64,000 nucleotides of DNA from Azotobacter bryophylli (GCF_042643485.1 NZ_JBHRSJ010000035.1:310001-374000); one strand, 5' to 3'. Counted from the stretch's first letter, positions 8,233 to 17,650 are shown. Numbers and translations are program-made. Notes: a model not told the origin generated them from the sequence alone.

Positions 8233-9948
8233 ATGACAGCTTCCCCCCGATCCGACCTCCAAGTCGTCCTGACGGCCTGCAAGGGCAGTTTTCTTGCGGT
8301 GGGCCTGTTCAGCCTGTTCGTCAACTTCCTCATGCTGGTGCCGTCCTTCTTCATGCTGCAGGTCTACGACCGGGTACTGGCCTCCGGCAGCGAAGCGACG
8401 CTGGTGATGCTCTGCCTGATCCTGCTGCTGCTGCTGGGCACCATGGGCTGCCTGGAGTGGGTGCGCTCGCGGATCATGGTGCGGGTCAGCACGCGCATCG
8501 ACAGCCTGCTCGGCCCGCGCCTGTACGACGCCAGCTTCCAGCAGGCGCTGCTGAGCGGCGGCATGCTCGGCTCGGCCCAGGCCCTCAGCGATCTGACCGG
8601 GCTGCGCCAGTTCCTCACCGGCAACGGCCTGTTCGCCTTCTTCGACGCACCCTGGCTGCCGATCTACCTGGCGGTGATGTTCCTCTTCCACCCCTGGTAC
8701 GGCTGGTTCGGCACCTTCAGCGCGCTGCTGCTGGTGGTCCTGGCCTACGCCAACGAGCGGCTGACCCACCAGCCGCTGCAGCTGGCCAACCAGGAGAACC
8801 TGGCGGCCACCAACTTCACCAGCAAGAGCCTGCGCAACGCCGAGGTAGTGGCCTCCATGGGCATGCTGCCGCAGCTGCGCCAGCGCTGGGAGGGCATCAA
8901 CCACCGGGCGCTGATCCTGCAGTCGCTGGCCAGCGACCGCGCCGGCGCGCTCACCGCCCTGTCGCGGACCCTGCGCCTCTTGGTGCAGTCGCTGATCCTG
9001 GCGCTGGGTTCCTACCTGGTGCTGGAGCAGGAGATCAGCCCCGGGCTGATGATCGCCGGCTCGATCCTGCTCGGCCGGGCGCTGGCGCCCATCGACCTGA
9101 TGATCGGCGTCTGGAAGGGCTTCTCCACTGCCCGCAGCCAGTACGCCCGGCTCAGCGAGCTGCTGCGCAAGTTCCCCCCGGCGCCCGAGCGCATGCCGCT
9201 GCCGGCGCCGCGGGGCGAGCTGAGCGTCGAGGGCCTGGTGGTGGCGCCGCCCGGGGGGCGCCAGCCGACCCTGCGCGGGCTCAACCTGCGGGTGGCGGCG
9301 GGCGAGGCGGTGGGCGTGGTCGGCCCCAGCGGCGCCGGCAAGTCGACCCTGGCGCGCGCCCTGCTCGGCATCTGGGCGGCGCAGCAGGGCAAGGTGCGCC
9401 TGGACGGCGCCGACATCGCCTGCTGGCAGCGCGACGAGCTGGGGCCCTACCTCGGCTATCTGCCGCAGGACATCGAGCTGTTCGAGGGCACCATCAGCGA
9501 GAACATCGCCCGTTTCGGCAAGGTCGATCCGGCGGCGGTGGTCGAGGCCGCCCGCCTGGCCGGGGTGCACGAGCTGATCCTGCGCCTGCCGGAGGGCTAC
9601 GACACCCTGATCGGCGCCACCGGCGGCGGGCTCTCCGGCGGCCAGCGCCAGCGCATAGGCCTGGCCCGGGCGGTGTACGGCCAGCCCCGGCTGATCGTGC
9701 TCGACGAGCCCAACTCCAACCTGGACGACCAGGGCGAGCGGGCCCTGATCCTCGCGCTGCAGCAGCTCAAGGCCGCCGGCGCCACCCTGTTCGTCATCAG
9801 CCACCGGCCGAGCGTGCTGTGCGGCGTCGACAAGCTGCTGGTGCTGCGCGAAGGGATGGCCGCGCTGTACGGCCCGCGCGAGCGGGTGATGGCCGAGTTG
9901 CAGGGCGGCCAGCCGCCGGTCCCGGCGCCGCGCCGGGCCGGCGAGTGA
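8233..9948 (+). CDS. type I secretion ABC transporter (permease-ATPase, PrtD/AprD type)
   Basis: This 571-residue half-transporter has a six-helix membrane domain at about 20-310. The nucleotide-binding domain has Walker A GPSGAGKST (364-372), signature LSGGQRQ (467-473), Walker B LIVLDEP (487-493) and an ISHRP switch region. It lacks the N-terminal C39 peptidase domain, as in protease and RTX exporters that read an uncleaved C-terminal signal. It lies 113 bases after the adaptor gene, with a ribosome-binding site (AGGAAAGAG). The adaptor-then-ABC order is the reverse of aprDEF. The likely cargo is the RTX array at 10380-17646. Confidence 0.95.
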   Translation: MTASPRSDLQVVLTACKGSFLAVGLFSLFVNFLMLVPSFFMLQVYDRVLASGSEATLVMLCLILLLLLGTMGCLEWVRSRIMVRVSTRIDSLLGPRLYDASFQQALLSGGMLGSAQALSDLTGLRQFLTGNGLFAFFDAPWLPIYLAVMFLFHPWYGWFGTFSALLLVVLAYANERLTHQPLQLANQENLAATNFTSKSLRNAEVVASMGMLPQLRQRWEGINHRALILQSLASDRAGALTALSRTLRLLVQSLILALGSYLVLEQEISPGLMIAGSILLGRALAPIDLMIGVWKGFSTARSQYARLSELLRKFPPAPERMPLPAPRGELSVEGLVVAPPGGRQPTLRGLNLRVAAGEAVGVVGPSGAGKSTLARALLGIWAAQQGKVRLDGADIACWQRDELGPYLGYLPQDIELFEGTISENIARFGKVDPAAVVEAARLAGVHELILRLPEGYDTLIGATGGGLSGGQRQRIGLARAVYGQPRLIVLDEPNSNLDDQGERALILALQQLKAAGATLFVISHRPSVLCGVDKLLVLREGMAALYGPRERVMAELQGGQPPVPAPRRAGE

Positions 9949-10379
9949 AGCGAAGTACCTGCGAACTTCGTAACTTCCGCGCATTGCGGGAAAACCCTCA
10001 ATGCCAACCGATAATATCGTGGACTTGAACTTTCCGGATTGATCGGAACGACACGAGTTCGACGTTGGTTTATTGACGGCTGAAACTTTCTCGCGGACTT
10101 TTCCGGATGACTTGGATAAATGCCGCGATATTATTCGGGTGGGCCGAAACAATATCGACTCTTTGTCCGGTATTTCATGGGCCGCTGATCGGATAAAACG
10201 GGCCGCATTCTTTCCCGGCGGCAGCCAGTCATTAACTGTCTATGCTTGCCTGTGCGGAATCGCATTATCGAATCGCTGGCAAGTTGGGTCGGCGGCTTTC
10301 GTATGGATGAAAGAAAAGTTCGCAGCTCACACTGGCCGGCAATCACAACCCCTGGGGTAAAGAGTAGGGAGCGTGAAAC
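9949..10379. other. long leader/promoter region before the RTX array
   Basis: This 431-base region is clearly richer in A and T than the flanking genes. A 95-codon open frame (10073-10360) has no ribosome-binding site and a composition unlike a protein, so I treat the region as regulatory. No sigma-70 promoter was clear by eye. Confidence 0.5.
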
Positions 10380-11462
10380 ATGGTTATCGTAGGCACTGGC
10401 AACAACGACAGCCTTCACGGCGGTAACGAGCCGGACACCATCAGCGGCCTCGACGGCGACGACACCCTGAGCGGCGGTCACGGAGACGACCGGCTCGACG
10501 GCGGCAACGGCAACGACTGGCTCTACGGCGAGGACGGCAACGACCAGCTCTACGGCGGTGCTGGCGAGGACACCCTCTACGGCGAGAACGGCGACGACCG
10601 CCTCTGGGGCGGCGCCGACAAGGACCACCTGGTCGGCGGTAACGGCAACGATACGATCGACGGCGGCCTCGGCGACGATCACGTGATCGGCAGCGAGGGC
10701 AACGACACCCTCGCCGGGGCGGCCGGCGACGATTTCCTCAACGGCGGCGACGGTAACGACTCCCTCGTCGGCGGCGTCGGCAACGACCACCTCGACGCCG
10801 GCTCCGGCAACGACCTGCTGGACGGCGGGCAGGGCGAGGACGAGCTGGACGGCGGCGCCGGCAACGACCGGCTGATCGGCGGCCTCGGCGGCGACACCCT
10901 GATCGGCGGCAATGGCAACGATCAGCTCGACGGTGGCCTCGGCGGCGACCGGCTGTTCGGCAGCGACGGCAACGACCAGCTCAACGGCGGCGGGGGCGGC
11001 GACTGGCTATTCGGCGGCGCGGGCGTCGACCGGCTGATGGGCGACAACGGCGACGACTGCCTGGTCGGCGGCGACGGCGCGGACATCCTCCAGGGCGCCG
11101 GCGGCTCCGACACCATCGTCGGCGAAGGCGGCGCGGACCAGCTGAGCGGCGGTGCCGGCTTCGACCGTTTCACCTACGTCAACCTCACCGACAGCGGCCC
11201 GGACAGCGGCAGCCGAGACGTCATCAGCGACTTCGGCCATGGCGACATCCTCGACCTGTCGATGCTGGACGCCAACGCCGCCACGCCCGCCAACGACGCC
11301 TTCACCGGCTTCGTCGACAGCGGGAGCCCGTTCACCGCGTCCGGCCAGCTGATGTTCGACAACGGCGTGCTCTACGGCAACGTGAACGCCGACAACGCGG
11401 CGGATTTCGCCATCCAGCTCACCGGCGTCACCGACCTGCACATGTCTGACGTGGTCGCCTGA
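10380..11462 (+). CDS. RTX repeat protein 1, type I secreted
   Basis: This 360-residue, very acidic protein starts at ATG 10380 with GGGAG upstream. Residues 5 to about 260 are uninterrupted GGxGxDxLx nonapeptides, which fold into Ca2+-loaded parallel beta-rolls only outside the cell. The last 100 residues match the serralysin-type (peptidase M10) C-terminal domain: DSGSRDVISDFGHGDILDLS, then VLYGNVNADNAADFAIQ, ending in the hydrophobic DVVA. This is a type I export signal. There is no catalytic, adhesin or lipase domain. A perfect hairpin terminator follows at 11480-11501, so this gene is probably its own transcription unit. Confidence 0.92.
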   Translation: MVIVGTGNNDSLHGGNEPDTISGLDGDDTLSGGHGDDRLDGGNGNDWLYGEDGNDQLYGGAGEDTLYGENGDDRLWGGADKDHLVGGNGNDTIDGGLGDDHVIGSEGNDTLAGAAGDDFLNGGDGNDSLVGGVGNDHLDAGSGNDLLDGGQGEDELDGGAGNDRLIGGLGGDTLIGGNGNDQLDGGLGGDRLFGSDGNDQLNGGGGGDWLFGGAGVDRLMGDNGDDCLVGGDGADILQGAGGSDTIVGEGGADQLSGGAGFDRFTYVNLTDSGPDSGSRDVISDFGHGDILDLSMLDANAATPANDAFTGFVDSGSPFTASGQLMFDNGVLYGNVNADNAADFAIQLTGVTDLHMSDVVA

Positions 11463-11479
11463 GGCGGGCCGGCATGATC

Positions 11480-11505
11480 GGCCCCGGCGCTCGCCGGGGC
11501 CTTGT
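11480..11505 (+). terminator. terminator after RTX gene 1
   Basis: A perfect 10-bp GC-rich stem (11480-11489 with 11492-11501) with a very tight loop is followed by TTGT. It lies 18 bases after the stop codon. Confidence 0.65.
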
Positions 11506-11927
11506 CGTGCCGGGCGGAATCGCTCCGACTCTTTTCTCTTCGGCTTCGGCAACTTTTCCGTATCGATTCTTCATTATTGAAAAGAGGCGAAGACAACTAA
11601 GCAGTGAATCGTTCTGCTTGAACGAAACGAAGAATAGGGGCGAGCGGAATAATTATCCGGTGAAGTTGCGCTCGGCATGTTTCCGGTTCATGTCGAACGA
11701 GCGTAAGTATATTCGGCCATTGGCGACCGGTTATCGATTGAATCCCGCGAATCAATATTTTCGACGGCATCCCGGGATTATCTGACTATTCTTCCAACTT
11801 GCTGAAATGCAGCATCCCATTGCTGGCGAGTCGATTCAGCGGCTACCGATTAATTCTCCAGGTCCATTGAGCGAACTTGCCAGCGATTCAACGACCCCCT
11901 GATTTATTGAGTAGGGAGACTGGAAGT
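11506..11927. other. leader/promoter region of RTX gene 2
   Basis: About 420 AT-richer bases lie between a terminator and the next RTX gene. Frames here lack ribosome-binding sites. Its composition resembles the 9949-10379 leader. No direct repeat between the two leaders was obvious. Confidence 0.45.
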
Positions 11928-13655
11928 ATGGCTATCCGCATCGGAACACCCGGCCCCGACATCATCAACGGCACCCTCGCCCCCGATTACATCGACGGCC
12001 TCGCCGGCAACGACACCCTCAACGGTCTGGCCGGCGGCGACTGGATCGTCGGCGGTCCCGGCAACGACACCCTCAACGGCAACCTGGGCAACGACCAGCT
12101 CAACGGCGGTCCCGGCAACGATCAACTCAATGGCGGCTTCGGCAACGACTGGCTGGTCGGCGGCCCGGGCAACGACCAGCTCGACGGCGGCGCCGGGGCC
12201 GACAACATGGCCGGCGGGCAGGGCAACGACACCTACTTCGTCGACAATCCCGGGGACGTGATCAACGAGCCGGTCAACGGCGGCGTCGACACCGTCAACT
12301 CCAGCGTCACCCGCATCCTCGGCGCCAATCAGGAGAATCTCGTCCTGAGCGGTCTCGCGGCCATCAACGGCACCGGCAACGCACTGGACAACCATCTGAC
12401 CGGCAACAACGCCGACAACGTGCTCAGCGGCCTGGGCGGCAACGACACCATCGACGGTCTGGGCGGCAACGATACCCTCAACGGCGATGCCGGCAACGAC
12501 ACCCTCAACGGCGGTCTGGGCAACGACGTCCTCAACGGCGGCCTCGGTCTCGACCGGCTCTATGGCCAGGAGGGCAACGACCGTCTGTTCGGCGGAGCCG
12601 ACCACGACTACCTCGACGGCGGCGACGGCAACGACTGGCTCGACGCCGGCGAGGGCAACGACGAGCTCTACTCCCGTGCCGGCGACGACCAGCTCTGGGG
12701 CGGCGCCGGCAACGACCGGCTGCATGCCGGGCTGGGCAACGACGAGCTGCACGGCGGCATCGCCGACGACTGGCTGTACGGCGACGAAGGCAACGACCAG
12801 CTCTTCGCCGAGGAAGGCAACGACCGTCTGGACGGTGGCGTCGGCGACGACCGGCTGATCGCCGGCGACGGCAACGACCGCGGCTTCGGCGGCGAGGGCA
12901 ACGACTTCATCGACGGCGGCAACGGCAACGACTGGTTCGACGGCAACAACGGCGACGACACCCTCTACGGCGGTGCCGGCAACGACACCCTCTACGGCAG
13001 CAACGGCCTCGACCAGCTGTGGGGCGGCATCGGCGACGACCAGCTCTACGGCGGTCTGGGCAACGACACCCTCAACGGCGAGGCCGGCAACGACCGGCTC
13101 TACGGCGAGCTCGGCAACGACCAGCTGAACGGCGGTCCGGGCAACGATCTGCTGGACGGCGGCCTCGGCAACGACTGGCTCGACGGCGGCCTGGGCAACG
13201 ACCAGCTCCTCGGCGGCAACGGCGCCGACCTGCTGCGCGGCATGGCCGGCGACGACCGCCTGGACGGCGGCAACGGTGCCGACTGGCTGGAGGGCGGGCT
13301 GGGCAACGACGTCCTGACCGGCGGTCAGGGCCACGACACCCTGAACGGCGGTCTGGGCAACGACACCTTCGTCTACAGCGCGCTGACCGACAGCGGCCTC
13401 AACCTGGTCAACCAGGACGTCATCAACGGCTTCGCCCACGGGGCCGACAAGGTCGACCTGTCGGCGCTGGACGCCAACACGGCCACCGCCGGCGACGACG
13501 CCTTCACCGTGTTCGTCGACGACTTCACCGCCGCCGGACAACTCAAGTTCGAAGGCGGGGTGCTCTCCGGCAACGTGAATGCGGACGTCGCCCCCGACTT
13601 CGCCATCCAGGTCACCGGCGTTCCGAACCTGACCCTCGGCGACGTGATCGCCTGA
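11928..13655 (+). CDS. RTX repeat protein 2, type I secreted (largest of the five)
   Basis: The product is 575 residues; start ATG 11928 has GGGAG upstream. It opens with IGTPGPDIINGT, a common first half-repeat, then RTX nonapeptides. At about residues 98-165 a non-RTX module interrupts (DTYFVDNPGDVINEP, then VDTVNSSVTRILGANQENL and LVLSGLAAINGTGNALDN). This module is widespread in Ca-binding exoproteins and caps or spaces beta-rolls. A second, long RTX tract (about 165-480) follows, then the serralysin-type C-terminal domain ending DVIA. The protein is acidic, has no cysteine and no enzyme domain. It is probably exported by the neighbouring ABC system. Confidence 0.92.
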   Translation: MAIRIGTPGPDIINGTLAPDYIDGLAGNDTLNGLAGGDWIVGGPGNDTLNGNLGNDQLNGGPGNDQLNGGFGNDWLVGGPGNDQLDGGAGADNMAGGQGNDTYFVDNPGDVINEPVNGGVDTVNSSVTRILGANQENLVLSGLAAINGTGNALDNHLTGNNADNVLSGLGGNDTIDGLGGNDTLNGDAGNDTLNGGLGNDVLNGGLGLDRLYGQEGNDRLFGGADHDYLDGGDGNDWLDAGEGNDELYSRAGDDQLWGGAGNDRLHAGLGNDELHGGIADDWLYGDEGNDQLFAEEGNDRLDGGVGDDRLIAGDGNDRGFGGEGNDFIDGGNGNDWFDGNNGDDTLYGGAGNDTLYGSNGLDQLWGGIGDDQLYGGLGNDTLNGEAGNDRLYGELGNDQLNGGPGNDLLDGGLGNDWLDGGLGNDQLLGGNGADLLRGMAGDDRLDGGNGADWLEGGLGNDVLTGGQGHDTLNGGLGNDTFVYSALTDSGLNLVNQDVINGFAHGADKVDLSALDANTATAGDDAFTVFVDDFTAAGQLKFEGGVLSGNVNADVAPDFAIQVTGVPNLTLGDVIA

Positions 13656-13679
13656 CCGGCAGCGTTCGCCGCGAACGGT

Positions 13680-13704
13680 CCGGGGGCGGCTGTTCCGCTC
13701 CCGG
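13680..13704 (+). terminator. possible terminator after RTX gene 2
   Basis: CCGGGGGCGG pairs with CCGCTCCCGG (one G-U pair) across a 5-base loop, 25 bases after the stop. No U-tract follows. Confidence 0.4.
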
Positions 13705-13887
13705 ATCGCTAGCGACGCATCAGGCTTTCCCGGCTACGGGGCGCGGACGTCATCCGTGTCCGTGTGTTCTGGCTTCCTGCCGCCGCGCGGCAGGCAACTG
13801 CCGGCAGATTCGTACGGCTGCCCCGAGCGGCGCGGGCCGATGAACCGCCGGTGATACGACACCCGATCAAGTGGGAGGAATGGAAGT

Positions 13888-15135
13888 ATGGCGATCATCA
13901 ACGGTACCGCCTTCGACGATACCCTCAACGGCACTCCCCTCAACGACACCATCAACGGCCACAGCGGCAACGACACCCTCAACGGCCTGGGCGGCAACGA
14001 CGTTATCAACGGCAGCACCGCCAATCCCCTGACCCATCTCGACAACGAACTCGACCACATCCTCGGCGACGACGACGTCATCAATGCCGGCTTCGGCAAC
14101 GACCTGGTCAGCGGCGGCAGCGGCGCGGACGTGATCAACGGCGGCGCCGGGGACGACCGTGTCAGCGGCGGCGACGGCGAAGACCGGATCAGCGGCCAGG
14201 CCGGCAACGACGTCCTCAACGGCGACAACCACGACGACTTCCTCGACGGCGGTATCGGCAACGACACGCTCAACGGCGGCAGCGGCCACGACGAGCTCCA
14301 CGGCGGAATCGGCGCCGACCGGCTCAACGGCGGCAACGGCGTCGACCATCTCTGGGGCGAGGACGGCAACGACATCATGGATGGCGCGGAAGAGGCCGAC
14401 TGGCTCTACGGCGGCAACGGCCACGACCGGCTCGCCGGCGGCCTGGGCGACGACGAACTGCACGGCGAGGCCGGCAACGACACCCTCAGCGGCCAGGCCG
14501 GCGACGACGAGCTCGCCGGCGGTGCCGGCTACGACACCCTGCTCGGCGGCATCGGCGCCGACAGCCTGGACGGCGGCGCCGACGACGACTGGCTCTACGG
14601 CGGTATCGGCAACGACCGCCTGAAGGGCGGCCTGGGCAACGACGAGCTGAACGGCGAGGCCGGCGACGACTTCCTCCGCGGCGAGGACGGCGACGACGAT
14701 CTGGATGGCGGCTTCGGCAGCGACACTCTGAGCGGCGGCAACGGCGACGACCGGCTCGACGGCGGCTTCGGCAACGACCATCTGGCCGGCGGTGCGGGCA
14801 AGGATGTGCTGAACGGCGGGCTGGGCAGCGACCACTTCGTCTACACCTCGGTCGCCGATTCCGGACTCACCGGCACCACCTGGGACGTCATCAACGGCTT
14901 CGCCCGGGGCAGCGACAAGATCGAGCTGTCGACCATCGATGCCAACACCGCCACGCCCAACGACAACGAGGCCTTCTCGGCGTTCGTCAATCCCATGGAC
15001 CCCTTCACCGCGGCCGGACAGCTGAAGTTCGACGCCGGGGTGCTCTACGGCAACGTGGATGCCGACGCCGCCGCCGAGTTCGCCATCCAGGTCACCGGCG
15101 TCAACAACCTGGATATGACCGACGTGATCGCCTGA
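13888..15135 (+). CDS. RTX repeat protein 3, type I secreted
   Basis: The product is 415 residues; start ATG 13888 has GGGAGGA upstream. The N-terminus opens with two NGT half-repeats (NGTAFDDTLNGTPLNDTING). An insert at about 47-65 (STANPLTHLDNELDHILGDD) precedes RTX nonapeptides that run to about residue 310. The C-terminal export domain carries WDVINGFARGSDKIELSTID and GNVDADAAAEFAIQVTGV and ends DVIA. It is a close paralogue of its neighbours in the C-terminal 100 residues, with a variable repeat number. A strong terminator follows. Confidence 0.92.
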   Translation: MAIINGTAFDDTLNGTPLNDTINGHSGNDTLNGLGGNDVINGSTANPLTHLDNELDHILGDDDVINAGFGNDLVSGGSGADVINGGAGDDRVSGGDGEDRISGQAGNDVLNGDNHDDFLDGGIGNDTLNGGSGHDELHGGIGADRLNGGNGVDHLWGEDGNDIMDGAEEADWLYGGNGHDRLAGGLGDDELHGEAGNDTLSGQAGDDELAGGAGYDTLLGGIGADSLDGGADDDWLYGGIGNDRLKGGLGNDELNGEAGDDFLRGEDGDDDLDGGFGSDTLSGGNGDDRLDGGFGNDHLAGGAGKDVLNGGLGSDHFVYTSVADSGLTGTTWDVINGFARGSDKIELSTIDANTATPNDNEAFSAFVNPMDPFTAAGQLKFDAGVLYGNVDADAAAEFAIQVTGVNNLDMTDVIA

Positions 15136-15152
15136 ACGGATGCCCGGCGCTT

Positions 15153-15194
15153 CGCGAAGCCCCGGCCGCCTTTCCCGGCGCCGGGGCTTTCGCG
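15153..15194 (+). terminator. terminator after RTX gene 3
   Basis: AAGCCCCGGC (15157-15166) pairs perfectly with GCCGGGGCTT (15180-15189). The stem extends to 14 pairs with one bulge (CGCGAA with TTCGCG). It lies 18 bases after the stop. Confidence 0.6.
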
Positions 15195-15273
15195 GCGATG
15201 GCGGGGCGCGGCATTTCTCGACATGGCGGACCGTGCGAACCGCCTCGGAGCGAGCCAGTGAGGAGAGCGGAAC

Positions 15274-16530
15274 ATGGCTGACTATTACGGCACCAGCGGC
15301 GACGACACCCTCAACGGCGGCAACGGCGACGACCGTCTCTACGGCCGCGCCGGCAACGACCGTCTTCACGGCAACCCGGGCCGCGACTGGCTGTTCGGCG
15401 AGGACGGCCAGGACTGGCTGTACGGCGGCGCCGGCTATGACCGGCTCGACGGCGGCCGCGGCAGCGACCGGCTCATGGGCGGTCTGGGTAACGACCAGCT
15501 CTACGCCGGCCTGGGCAACGACCAGCTGTTCGGCGACGACAACGACGACTGGCTGTTCGGCGAGGCCGGCAACGACCGCCTCAACGGCGGCTACGGTCAC
15601 GACCGTCTCGATGGGGGCGACGGCGACGACCTGCTGCAGGGCGAGGACGGCCACGACTGGTTCGATGGCGGCGCCGGCAACGACCGGCTCTACGGCGGCG
15701 CCGGCAACGACGAGCTGTACGACACCGGAGTCAGCGACGATCAGTTCTACGGCGGCACCAGCGACGACCTGATCTACGCCGGCTTCGGCAACGACCTGCT
15801 CTACGGCGAGGACGAGAACGACTGGCTCAACGGCGAGTACGGCGACGACCAGCTCTACGGCGGCGACGGTCACGACCGCCTCGAGGGCAGCGACGGCAAC
15901 GACCGGCTCGACGGCGGCAACGGCAACGACTGGTTCGACGGCGGCTACGGCAACGACGAACTCTACGGCGGCGCCGGCAACGACTTCCTCAACGACGGCG
16001 GCAACGGCGAAGACCTGATCTATGCCGGCTTCGGCAACGACCAGCTGTACGGCGGCTACGACAGCGACCGGCTGTTCGGCGAGGACGACAACGACTGGCT
16101 CTACGGCGAGGACGGCGACGACTGGCTCGATGGCGGCAACGGCAACGACCGCCTGGAGGGCGGCGGCGGCAACGATATGCTCTACGGCGGCAGCCAGAAC
16201 GACTGGCTGGAAGGCGGCGACGGCAACGACTGGTTCGTCTACCGGGCCCTCTCTGACACCGGCCTCGACAGCGGCAGCTGGGATGTCGTCAACGGCTTTA
16301 CCCAGGGCAGCGACAAGATCGATCTGGCAGCGCTGGACGCCGACCTCGACAAGCCCGGCGACGATGGGTTCACCGCCCTGCTCGGCAGCCAGGAGGAGTT
16401 CAGCTCCGCCGGGCAGCTGAAGTACGCCGGCGGGGTGCTCTACGGCAACGTCAACGCGGACGCCACGGCCGATTTCGCCATTGCCATCACCGGCGTCGGC
16501 AGTCTGACCCTGGCGGACGTGATCGTCTGA
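15274..16530 (+). CDS. RTX repeat protein 4, type I secreted
   Basis: The product is 418 residues; start ATG 15274 has GAGGAGAG upstream. It opens directly into nonapeptides (YYGTSGDDTLNGGNGDDRLYG), which run to about residue 320. Many carry DWLFGE, DWLYGE or DWFDGG variants, so Trp is unusually frequent. Two short stretches (about 147-165 and 235-250) break the rhythm (DTGVSDDQFYGGTSDD, LNDGGNGEDLIYAGFG). The C-terminal domain ends DVIV. The gene sits 27 bases before RTX gene 5 with no terminator between, so the two are probably co-transcribed. Confidence 0.92.
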   Translation: MADYYGTSGDDTLNGGNGDDRLYGRAGNDRLHGNPGRDWLFGEDGQDWLYGGAGYDRLDGGRGSDRLMGGLGNDQLYAGLGNDQLFGDDNDDWLFGEAGNDRLNGGYGHDRLDGGDGDDLLQGEDGHDWFDGGAGNDRLYGGAGNDELYDTGVSDDQFYGGTSDDLIYAGFGNDLLYGEDENDWLNGEYGDDQLYGGDGHDRLEGSDGNDRLDGGNGNDWFDGGYGNDELYGGAGNDFLNDGGNGEDLIYAGFGNDQLYGGYDSDRLFGEDDNDWLYGEDGDDWLDGGNGNDRLEGGGGNDMLYGGSQNDWLEGGDGNDWFVYRALSDTGLDSGSWDVVNGFTQGSDKIDLAALDADLDKPGDDGFTALLGSQEEFSSAGQLKYAGGVLYGNVNADATADFAIAITGVGSLTLADVIV

Positions 16531-16557
16531 TCCGCAGCTTGCGCAGGAGGAGTGGAC

Positions 16558-17646
16558 ATGACCCGGAACCCCATCGTCGGCACCAACGGCAACGACATTC
16601 TCAACGGCACCAGCGGCGCCGACGCCATCACCGCCCTGGAGGGCGACGATGTCCTCAACGGCCGCGCCGGCGACGACAGCCTCAGCGGCGGCAAGGGCAA
16701 CGACCGGCTGGACGGCGGCGACGGCAACGACGCCCTGAACGGCAACAGCGGCAACGACGGCCTCTACGGCGGCCGCGGCGACGACCGGCTCTACGGCACC
16801 GCTGGGGACGACCTGCTCGACGGCGGCTCCGGCGCCGACCTGCTCAGCGGCGGGACCGGCAGCGATACCTACGTGATCGACGATCCCGGCGACCGGATCG
16901 TCGAGACCGACACCTACGGCGATCTGGAGACCGTCTACTCCAGCGTCAGCCATACCCTGGGCGACTTCCAGGAGTGGCTGGTGCTCATCGGCGACCAGAC
17001 CATCGACGGCATCGGCAACGACCTGGGCAACGAACTGACCGGAAACCACGCCGACAACCTGCTGGATGCCGGCGCCGGCAACGACGTGCTCAACGGCAAC
17101 TACGGCAGCGACATCCTCTACGGCGGCGCCGGCGACGACTGGCTCTACGGCGACGACGTGCTGAGCCCCGACCTGGGCAACGACCGGCTCTACGGCGGCG
17201 AGGGCGACGACACCCTCTACGGCATCGACGGAGTCGACTGGCTCGAGGGCGGCGCGGGCAACGACTGGCTCAATGCCGGCGCCGGCGACGACGTGCTCTA
17301 CGGCGGCCCGGGCAAGGACCGGCTGAACGATCCCTCCGGCCACGACCGCTTCGTCTACCACGCCCTCGAGGACACCGGCCTCGACAGCGCCAGCTGGGAC
17401 GTCATCTCCGGCTTCGGTCGCGGCGAGGACCAGGTCGACCTGTCCGGGCTGGACGCCGACACGGCCACCCTGGACAACGAAGCCTTCACCGCCTTCATCG
17501 ACCCCGGCGCGGAGTTCAGCCAGCCCGGCCAGCTCAAGTTCGACAACGGCGTGCTCTACGGCAACGTGAACGGCGACAGCGCGGCCGACTTCGCCATCGA
17601 GCTGCTCGGCGTCGACAGCCTGACCCTCGACGACGTGATCGCCTGA
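16558..17646 (+). CDS. RTX repeat protein 5, type I secreted
   Basis: The product is 362 residues. ATG 16558 was chosen over GTG 16552 because AGGAGG lies 7 bases before the ATG. Short RTX tracts flank a central DTYVIDDPGDRIVET / SHTLGDFQEWLVLIGDQ module (about 100-160), the same type of insert as in protein 2. The C-terminal export domain ends DVIA. It ends 4 bases before the stop of the convergent MFS gene, with no terminator between. Confidence 0.92.
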   Translation: MTRNPIVGTNGNDILNGTSGADAITALEGDDVLNGRAGDDSLSGGKGNDRLDGGDGNDALNGNSGNDGLYGGRGDDRLYGTAGDDLLDGGSGADLLSGGTGSDTYVIDDPGDRIVETDTYGDLETVYSSVSHTLGDFQEWLVLIGDQTIDGIGNDLGNELTGNHADNLLDAGAGNDVLNGNYGSDILYGGAGDDWLYGDDVLSPDLGNDRLYGGEGDDTLYGIDGVDWLEGGAGNDWLNAGAGDDVLYGGPGKDRLNDPSGHDRFVYHALEDTGLDSASWDVISGFGRGEDQVDLSGLDADTATLDNEAFTAFIDPGAEFSQPGQLKFDNGVLYGNVNGDSAADFAIELLGVDSLTLDDVIA

Positions 17647-17650
17647 GCCG

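Noticed and set aside
8194..10152. 652-codon leftward frame opposite the ABC exporter
   Set aside because: Gln/His/Arg-rich shadow of a GC-rich gene.
10073..10360. 95-codon open frame before RTX gene 1
   Set aside because: No ribosome-binding site, and composition unlike the neighbouring proteins; treated as leader DNA.
13867..17361. Very long leftward open frame (1164 codons) opposite RTX genes 3-5, and a similar one at 11904-13541
   Set aside because: GC-rich nonapeptide DNA lacks stop codons on the opposite strand. The products are monotonous Val/Ala repeats with no ribosome-binding site.
10380..17646. Tandem DNA repeats that could be read as CRISPR or satellite arrays
   Set aside because: Repeats are 27-base codon units of GGxGxDxLx inside intact genes, with no spacers of constant length.
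10380..17646. Alginate C-5 epimerases (AlgE type), which also carry RTX modules in Azotobacter
   Set aside because: No parallel beta-helix catalytic A-module with its active-site motif is present; the proteins are RTX plus export domain only.
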